The notes beneath the pieces are model-generated. The model did no database searches. It saw only the letters and a program-made list of their open reading frames with translations, and was not told where the DNA came from. DNA of 64,000 bases, taken from contig NW_003101678.1 of the NCBI RefSeq assembly GCF_000003855.2, forward strand, positions 3,629,891 to 3,693,890, written 5' to 3'. Positions 57,907 to 64,000 of this stretch are shown here, in pieces. Each line of letters opens with the position of its first letter. Position 1 is the stretch's first letter. A program made the translations under genes and the position numbers. This DNA is from Blastomyces gilchristii SLH14081. Taxonomy: Eukaryota > Ascomycota > Eurotiomycetes > Onygenales > Ajellomycetaceae.

Positions 57907-58998
57907 ACCTGAGAGTTCTGATACTACAGACATATAAGATATTCATACAATTACACTTCTTCTGATTTCACAGATATCACATATTCAATGATCAATATAA
58001 TCATGTCTAACAATAATATGAGAGAACTGTTAGATATAAGTATAGATACAGTGTCACAGTGACTCTGAGTTTCATGTATTTTAATGCTTCTGATCTCACT
58101 CTCTACTCATTATGAAGAATGAAAATACTTGTGAAACTGAGTGTAGATGAAGATGTCATTGATTCACTAATTAATCAAGATTGATATATTAATGAATGAT
58201 TGAAGAATTGTATAAAATAGAAGTTTTATTCATGAATAAAAGCATATAAACCTGTGTTGCAAATACCTGATAATATCATCAAATATCTTGATATTCTGTT
58301 TCAAGATACTGCTGTGCAACACAAAGTATTAGATTGATTACAGAGTATCTGACAGAGAAACACTTCTCTTATAACATTCATCTCTGACTTTGACACTCAG
58401 ATTTTAGAAGCAGGTGATCAATCTTGAAAGAATTGAATGAAGATCAGCATGCTCAAGAAGATATTGACTTTTGAACTCTTACAGACTCTTATAAGTGTAA
58501 ACAAAGACCTGATTTATAAAGACTTCTGCACACAGCTTCAGACGTTGAATGACTATCTTATCAAGCTCAAGAGTATACAAAATAGTGACAGAAGATGTTA
58601 CATCTCAATCACTCATACATCTACACCTATACTGAAGAATAATAACAATGACACAGATGCTATGAACTGAGTAGACTTAAATATCTACACATAAGCAAGG
58701 GTCTCCGCTGTTTGAACAGACTTTCAAGTTCCTGTGATCACTTTCAAAGAACTCACTGATTGATGTTAATATGAGGTATACATTAACTTTAACTGATCAG
58801 AACACATCACTTTCAACTGCTGATTAGTCTACATATCTTCTCATTTGAGAGAAAGATTAGCACTTTCTCACTCAAGAGAAAGATCAGTGTCTTCTCACTC
58901 AAAGAATGAATCAGTGTCTGTTTATATCAATCACATTATAGTCAAGAAAGATTCAGAAGATGACTATGAGAACACTCTGATATAACAGGGAAAAGATT
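57907..58998 (+). pseudogene. gag: Gyp-1 E gag, 3' piece
   Basis: It continues the gag broken at 46401. The open block 58437-58670 (77 codons) starts MKISMLKKILTFELLQTLI, the conserved capsid segment of all Gyp-1 copies. The zinc-knuckle remnant near 58785-58830 ends SEHITFNC. The stop after QGKD-like sequence is at about 58996. Confidence 0.82.
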
Positions 58999-59069
58999 AG
59001 CTTCTGTTCAAATTTATAAACAGAAGCTTGAAGAGATTGAATGATAATAATTTGAAGAGAAAATAACAA

Positions 59070-60490
59070 TGAATGTGATTCTTGTATCTACTGTAGTCAA
59101 TAACATGTATAATATGAAAGTCATAATAGACAGTGATTTATGTTATTATACAATAATTAAATCTTAAGTTATAAGACATTATACTCTTCAGTGTATTCTC
59201 TTATTAAAATTCTGACTTCTTGCACAATTTGATGATTCAAAAGATGTTTGCATCTGTTACATGATAAAACTAAACATAGATATCAGAGAACATCAGTGTG
59301 AAGATATCTATATATATGAAGTTGATAATCACAATTATAATCTTATATTAGAACTTGTCTGACTATCTGAACAAGGTATCTTATTAAACACTTAAAACAG
59401 AAGTTTAATATTCTCTAACAATGATAGGGTTCATAAAGATGACATTCACAAGATCATGAATCTGACACAGATCTCTGTCAATAGCTATGAAATACTCAGA
59501 AAAAGAAGTCACTGAAAGAATCACTGATAGTAGAACTACATATCAATCTATTTCATCAGTCTGATCAATATTAAAAAGACTTTAGAAAAGTAATTCTGTG
59601 CTATAATATCAGATTCTTATACAAAACTCTTTTAATAATATCATGAATATCTAGATGTCTTCTGATAAGATAATAATGTTATAAATCTACCTTTCTTACA
59701 AGGTTCAGAAGTGAACTACAGTATCAAGTTGAAAAAGAAGAATAGTAAGAATTCTGAATTATTATGAGACTCTCTTTATAATATATTCTGAGATGAACTT
59801 CTTCTTCTTCAAAAGACACTCAACAATCTGTTCAATAAGAAATTCATACATATTAGCAATTCCTCTGCTACAGCTTCTATTCTCTTTGCAAAGAAATCAG
59901 GTGAAGAACTTCAATTCTGTGTACATTATAAAGAATTGAACAGATTAATCAAGAAGAATCATTATTCTTTATCTCTAATCAATGAAACTCTAGCTCACAT
60001 TGAACAAGCTTAATAATTTATAAAACTAGATGTCATCACTGCATTTTATAAGATTTATATCACTGAAGAAGATGAATGACTTACAGCATTCTGAACATGT
60101 TATAATCTCTTTAAATGAGTGATTACTCTCTTTAAACTGGCTAATGCCTCTAGTACATTTCAAAAGTATATTAACTAAGCACTTCAGGATTTTCTTGATG
60201 AATTCATATCTGTATATCTCAATGATATTCTCATATTCACTGACAGGTTCAGACAAGAATATCAAGAACATGTGTGAAGAGTCTTATAACAATTACAAGA
60301 AGCAGAACTATCAATAGATATTGATAAGTGTGATTTTAAAGTCAAGAGTATCAAATATCTGAGTTTTATCATAGAAGCTGGTAAGAAGATTCAAATGAAT
60401 CCTGAGAAAGTCTCTATCATTCTTGAATGAAAAGCTTCATATACTGTGAAAGATGTATGAAGCTTCATTGAATTTGCTAACTTCTATCAG
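59070..60490 (+). pseudogene. pol: Gyp-1 E pol relic (protease, RT), cut by copy F
   Basis: The protease region starts MNVILVSTVVNN (59070), with a KVIIDSDL segment. RT at 59880-60490 has FVHYKELNRLIKKNHYSLSL, FIKLDVITAFYKIYITEEDE and the catalytic SVYLNDILIFTD at about 60205-60240, where the first Asp is Asn. The last residues before copy F are FIEFANFYQ. The minus-strand frame 60026-60271 is a shadow. Confidence 0.85.
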
Positions 60491-60842
60491 TGTGGCGGGC
60501 TGCGCCCGATCAATCATATAGACTATTCCGTTACACTTCATAGATTCCTACTGCTTCATTCTCAATCGCCGATCCTCGGCCGCTACGAACGCGTGTATAT
60601 TCTTCTGAACATGTATGCTCCAATTCTGAGCCATTCTCAATCGCCGATCCTCAGCCACTATAAACACATGTATATTCTTCCACTCTGAAGCTCCACTGCA
60701 TACATCACCACATGTGTGTATAAATATTCACTTCAATCACTGATTCTTGTACTTTCTCTTTCTTTTTCTTCTTTAATGTTTTTCTCTTTGTTATATAAAG
60801 ACCTATATATTATACTGATCTATTCAGTGTAGGTCTCTTACA
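60491..60842 (+). repeat. Gyp-1 F 5' LTR (352 bp) with internal tandem duplication
   Basis: It starts TGTGGCGGGCTGCGCCCGAT and ends TCTCTTACA. A 75-bp unit beginning TTCTCAATCGCCGATCCTC occurs twice (60559 and 60634). The first copy keeps CGGCCGCTACGAACGCG; the second reads CAGCCACTATAAACACA, i.e. every CpG has decayed to CpA or TpA. Confidence 0.93.
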
Positions 60843-60944
60843 CTAGAAAAATGTTCATCATCTTTCTTATTAGAAATCATTATTCATGTATTATCTTCTC
60901 ATTAGAAACAATTTATTCATTGAGAGATATCTGAACATGTAACA

Positions 60945-62257
60945 ATGTGTAAGAAAGAGAAACAATCAGTTAAAGCAGACACTGAGTTCTTAGATAGAAG
61001 CTTGCTTTCTAGTCACTCTGACCCTGTAATAAGATCTTACAAAGAGAATATCAGTGAAAGATCTGAGAGTTCTGACACTCAGATGTATGAGATATTCATA
61101 CAATCACACTTTCTCAAGATTTCACAGGTATTATACACTTCATGAATGACATGTCTAATAATAATATGAGAGAACTCTTGAACACAAGTATAGAAGCAAT
61201 ATTACAGTGACTTCAAGTAATATTGAAATTACAACAGCAACAGATAGCTGATATACATGTAACTTAATAACTTCAATATGAAGAGATTCAACAATTAATT
61301 CAATAAAGAACTCATGCAATTTCAATGATTACAGAATCAAATACAAAAGTGCTGAAAGAATGCTTAGATACTTCTGTATATTTCAATACTTCTGATCTCA
61401 CTCTCTACTCATTATGAAGAATGGAAATGATTGTTAAACTGAGTGTAGATGAAGATATCATCAGTTCATTAATCAATCAAGATTGATATATCAATGAATG
61501 ATTGAAGAATCGCGTGAAACAGAAGTTTCATTCATGAATAAAAGCATATGAACCAGCATTGTGAATATCTGACAATATTATCAAATATCTTAATATTCTG
61601 TTTCAAGACACTGTCATGCAACAGAAAGTGTTAGATTGACTACAGAGTGTCTGACAGAGAAACACTTCTCTCACAACATTCATCCCTGACTTTGGCATCA
61701 AGATTCTAGAAGCAGATGATCAATCTTGAGAGAATTGAATAAAGATTAGCATGCTCAAGAAGACATTAACTCTTGAACTCTTACAGGCTCTTGTAAGTGT
61801 AGACAAAGACCAGACTTATAAAGGTTTCTGCATACAACTTCAGACATTGAATGACTGTCTTATCAAGCTCAAGAGTATACAGAACAGTGGCAGAAGATGT
61901 TATATTTATATCTCTGTGCTGAAGAATAACAATGATGCAGATGCTATGAATTGAATAGACTTGAATGTTTACACATAAGTAAGAGTTTTCACTGTTCAAA
62001 CAGGCTTCTGAGTTCCTGAGATCACTTCTGAAGAAGTCACTGATCAACATCAATATGAAGTATGTATTAACTGTAATCAATCAGAATACATTACCTTCAA
62101 CTGTCAATTGACCTATGTGCCTTCTCAATCAAGAGAAAGATCAGTGTCTTCTCATTTGAAGAATGAATCAGTGCCTGTCTGTGTCAACCACATTGCAGTG
62201 AAGAAAGATTTGAAAGATAACTACAAGAATGTATCAGTGAAACAGGGAAAAGATTAG
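60945..62257 (+). pseudogene. gag: Gyp-1 F gag relic
   Basis: The N-terminal open block 60945-61145 is Ser-rich (KADTEFLDRSLLSSHSDP). The capsid segment 61751-61954 begins MLKKTLTLELLQALVS. The zinc knuckle CINCNQSEYITFNC (62059-62100) keeps all three Cys, with His changed to Tyr. The natural stop after KQGKD is at 62255-62257. This is the least decayed Gyp-1 gag but still has several stops. Confidence 0.85.
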
Positions 62258-62289
62258 CTTCTGTTTAAATTCATAAACAGAAGCTTGAA

Positions 62290-64000
62290 GAGATTTAATG
62301 ATAACATTTTAAAGAGAAAATAGCAATGAATGTGATTCTTATATCTACTGTAATTAATAACATATATAATATGAAAGTCATGATAGACAGCAGTCTATAT
62401 CACTATACAATAATTAAATCTTCAGTTATAAGACATTATAATCTTCAGTGTATTCTCTTATCAACATCTCAACTTCTTGCAGAATTCACTGATTTAAAAG
62501 ATGTTTGCATCTGTTACATAATGAAACTAAACATAGCTATCAGAGAATATCAGTATGAAGATGTCTATACATATGAAGTTAATAATCTTGATTATAATCT
62601 TATGTTAGAACTTATCTGACTATCTGAATAAGGCATCTTATTGAATACTTAAAACAGGAGTTTAATATTCTCTAACAATGATAGAGTTCATGAGAATGAT
62701 ATTCACAAGACTATGAATCTGACATAGATCTCTGTCAACACCTATAAAATGGTCAGAAAAAGAAGTCACTGAAAGAATTACTGATAGTAGAATCATATAT
62801 CAATCTATTTCATCAGTCTGACTAATATTAAAAAGACTCTAGAAAAGTTATTCTTTGCTACAATAACACATTCTCATACAAAACTCTCTTAATAATATCA
62901 TAAATACTTAGATGTCTTCTGACAAGATAACACTACAAATATACTCCTCTTATGAGGCTCAGGAGTAGATCACAGTATCAAGTTAGAAAGGAAAAATGAT
63001 CAGAATCTCAAGTCTTCATAAGACTCTCTTTATAACATGTCTCAAGATGTACTTCTTCTTCTTTGAAAGACACTCAATAATCTATTGAATAAGAAATTTA
63101 TATATATTAGTAACTCTTCTGCTGCAGCTTCTATTCTCTTTACAAAGAAATCAGATAAAGAACTCTGATTCTGTGTAAACTATTGAGAATTACACAGATT
63201 AATCAAGAAGAACTGCTATTCTTTATCTCTTATCAATGAAACTCTAGCTTGTATTGAACAAGCTCAATGATTTATAAAATTAGATGTCATCACTACATTT
63301 TATAAAATCTGTATCACTGAAGAAGATGAATGACTTACAGTATTCTGAATATATTATAATCTCTTTGAATGAATAGTTACACTCTTTAAACTGATTAATA
63401 CTCTTAGTATATTTCAGAAGTATATCAACTGAGCACTCTGAGATTTTCTTAATAAAGTTGTATCTGTATATCTCAATAACATTCTCATCTTCACTGATGA
63501 GATCAGAAAAGAATATTAAGAACATATGTGAAGAGTATTACAATAATTATAAGAAACAGAACTATCAATAGATATTGACAAGTGTGACTTTGAAGTCAAG
63601 AGTATCAAATATCTAGGTTTTATCATAGAAGCTGATAAGAGAATTTGAATGAATTCTGAGAAAGTCTTCATCATTCTTGAATGAGAAGCTTCATATACTA
63701 TGAAAGATGTATAAAACTTCATTGAATTTACTAACTTCTATCAGTAATTCATACAAAACTTCTCAGATATTACAAGATCACTTACAGAACTCATTAGAAA
63801 GAACTCAGTATTTCAGTAGTCAGTGAACACTGAAGCTGTATTCTATAGATAAAGAAGATATTCATTAACATCTCTCAGCTAATAATATTTAACTCTGATT
63901 ATAAACAGTTATTGAAGCTGACTTCTCTGACTATATTACAGAGAAAGCTATATTGTAATATAATAATAAAGATATCTTATAATTATGTATCTTCATGTCT
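62290..64000 (+). pseudogene. pol: Gyp-1 F pol relic (protease, RT; continues beyond the window)
   Basis: Protease frame 62326-62619 (97 codons): MNVILISTVINNIYNMKVMI, with IDSSL at the presumed active site. RT from about 63130: FTKKSDKELWFCVNYWELHR, FIKLDVITTFYKI (63270) and the catalytic SVYLNNILIFTD (63462-63500), with both Asp positions read as Asn, then KCDFEVKSIKYLGFIIEAD (63580). RNase H starts near 63830. The minus frames 63280-63525 and 63516-63722 are shadows. Confidence 0.87.

Larger units (their letters stand above)
45856..60490 (+). mobile_element. Gyp-1 copy E, carrying copia Cop-1, cut by Gyp-1 F
   Basis: The 5' LTR is at 45856-46163. The gag start at 46164-46401 is interrupted by Cop-1 (46402-57901) and resumes at 57907. 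Protease and RT continue to 60490, where copy F's LTR begins. It is itself inserted in Gyp-1 D's pol (left flank ACTCA). Its 3' end is outside the window. Confidence 0.92.
60491..64000 (+). mobile_element. Gyp-1 copy F, 5' part (runs off the right edge)
   Basis: 5' LTR at 60491-60842, gag to 62257, protease and RT to the window end. It is nested in the RT of Gyp-1 E (left flank ATCAG). Same strand as D and E. Confidence 0.93.

Noticed and set aside
1..64000. Alternative genetic code with TGA = Trp (mitochondrial DNA)
   Set aside because: TAA and TAG also interrupt the same frames, TGG is still used for Trp in Cop-1, and nuclear-type LTR, hAT and SINE elements with spliceosomal introns make up the whole window.
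1..64000. CRISPR array, bacterial operon or prophage
   Set aside because: No regularly spaced direct repeats, no Shine-Dalgarno-led frames and no prokaryotic genes; the repeats present are dispersed transposons.

Overview
The window reads as a repeat graveyard from a filamentous fungus, most likely a Pezizomycotina ascomycete (inference). Every recognisable coding stretch belongs to a transposable element. All are riddled with stop codons and base composition has collapsed towards A+T by C-to-T/G-to-A change, as fungal repeat-induced point mutation (RIP) or a similar process would produce. I found no intact host gene, no rRNA, no CRISPR and no functional tRNA gene. Fungal features include chromodomain Ty3/gypsy elements, a LINE with a C-terminal RNase H, copia elements, and short GT-AG introns with a TACTAAC branch site in a hAT element.

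Families (names are mine). Gyp-1 is a chromovirus with LTRs of 270-352 bp and seven copies: A (1-4320, minus), B1 (4321-5082, plus, 3' end), B2 (5083-6413, plus, 3' end), C (14397-31240, minus, complete, TSD CATAA), D (32651-45855, plus), E (45856-60490, plus) and F (60491-64000, plus). Gyp-2 (18445-29647, plus) is a different chromovirus inserted in Gyp-1 C. Gyp-3 (6823-14396, minus) is an older gypsy relic. Cop-1 (46402-57901, plus) is a full-length Ty1/copia element and Cop-2 (6414-about 6822) a copia 3' end. There are four copies of one LINE (10931-13590 minus, 21309-24180 plus, 35129-40156 minus, 40554-44359 minus), two copies of a 376-bp tRNA-derived SINE (5728-6103 plus, 9805-10180 minus), one long hAT element (48020-53788) and three 505-506-bp MITEs with the same ends (18795-19300, 31545-32050, 33341-33845).

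Layout. From the left, Gyp-1 A sits in B1, B1 in B2, and B2 in Cop-2; the relic Gyp-3 follows, carrying a SINE and a LINE. Gyp-1 C was inserted next and was later split by Gyp-2, which itself took a MITE (in its left LTR) and a LINE (in its reverse transcriptase). After a 1.4-kb pyrimidine-rich spacer with a MITE comes Gyp-1 D, carrying a MITE and two LINEs. E inserted in D's pol and F in E's pol. Cop-1 inserted in E's gag, and hAT inserted in Cop-1's gag. Most boundaries are fixed by exact target-site duplications (5 bp for LTR elements, 8 bp for hAT/MITE, 11-18 bp for LINE, 12-13 bp for SINE).

Most notable: (1) mutation is strongest inside elements and spares their outermost ~100-150 bp, shown by reciprocal differences between the two LTRs of one element; (2) CpA/TpG are not depleted, unlike classical RIP; (3) the LINE begins with an 82-nt tRNA-like Pol III promoter; (4) predicted introns of the hAT share a common word with the subterminal repeats of the hAT and its MITEs.
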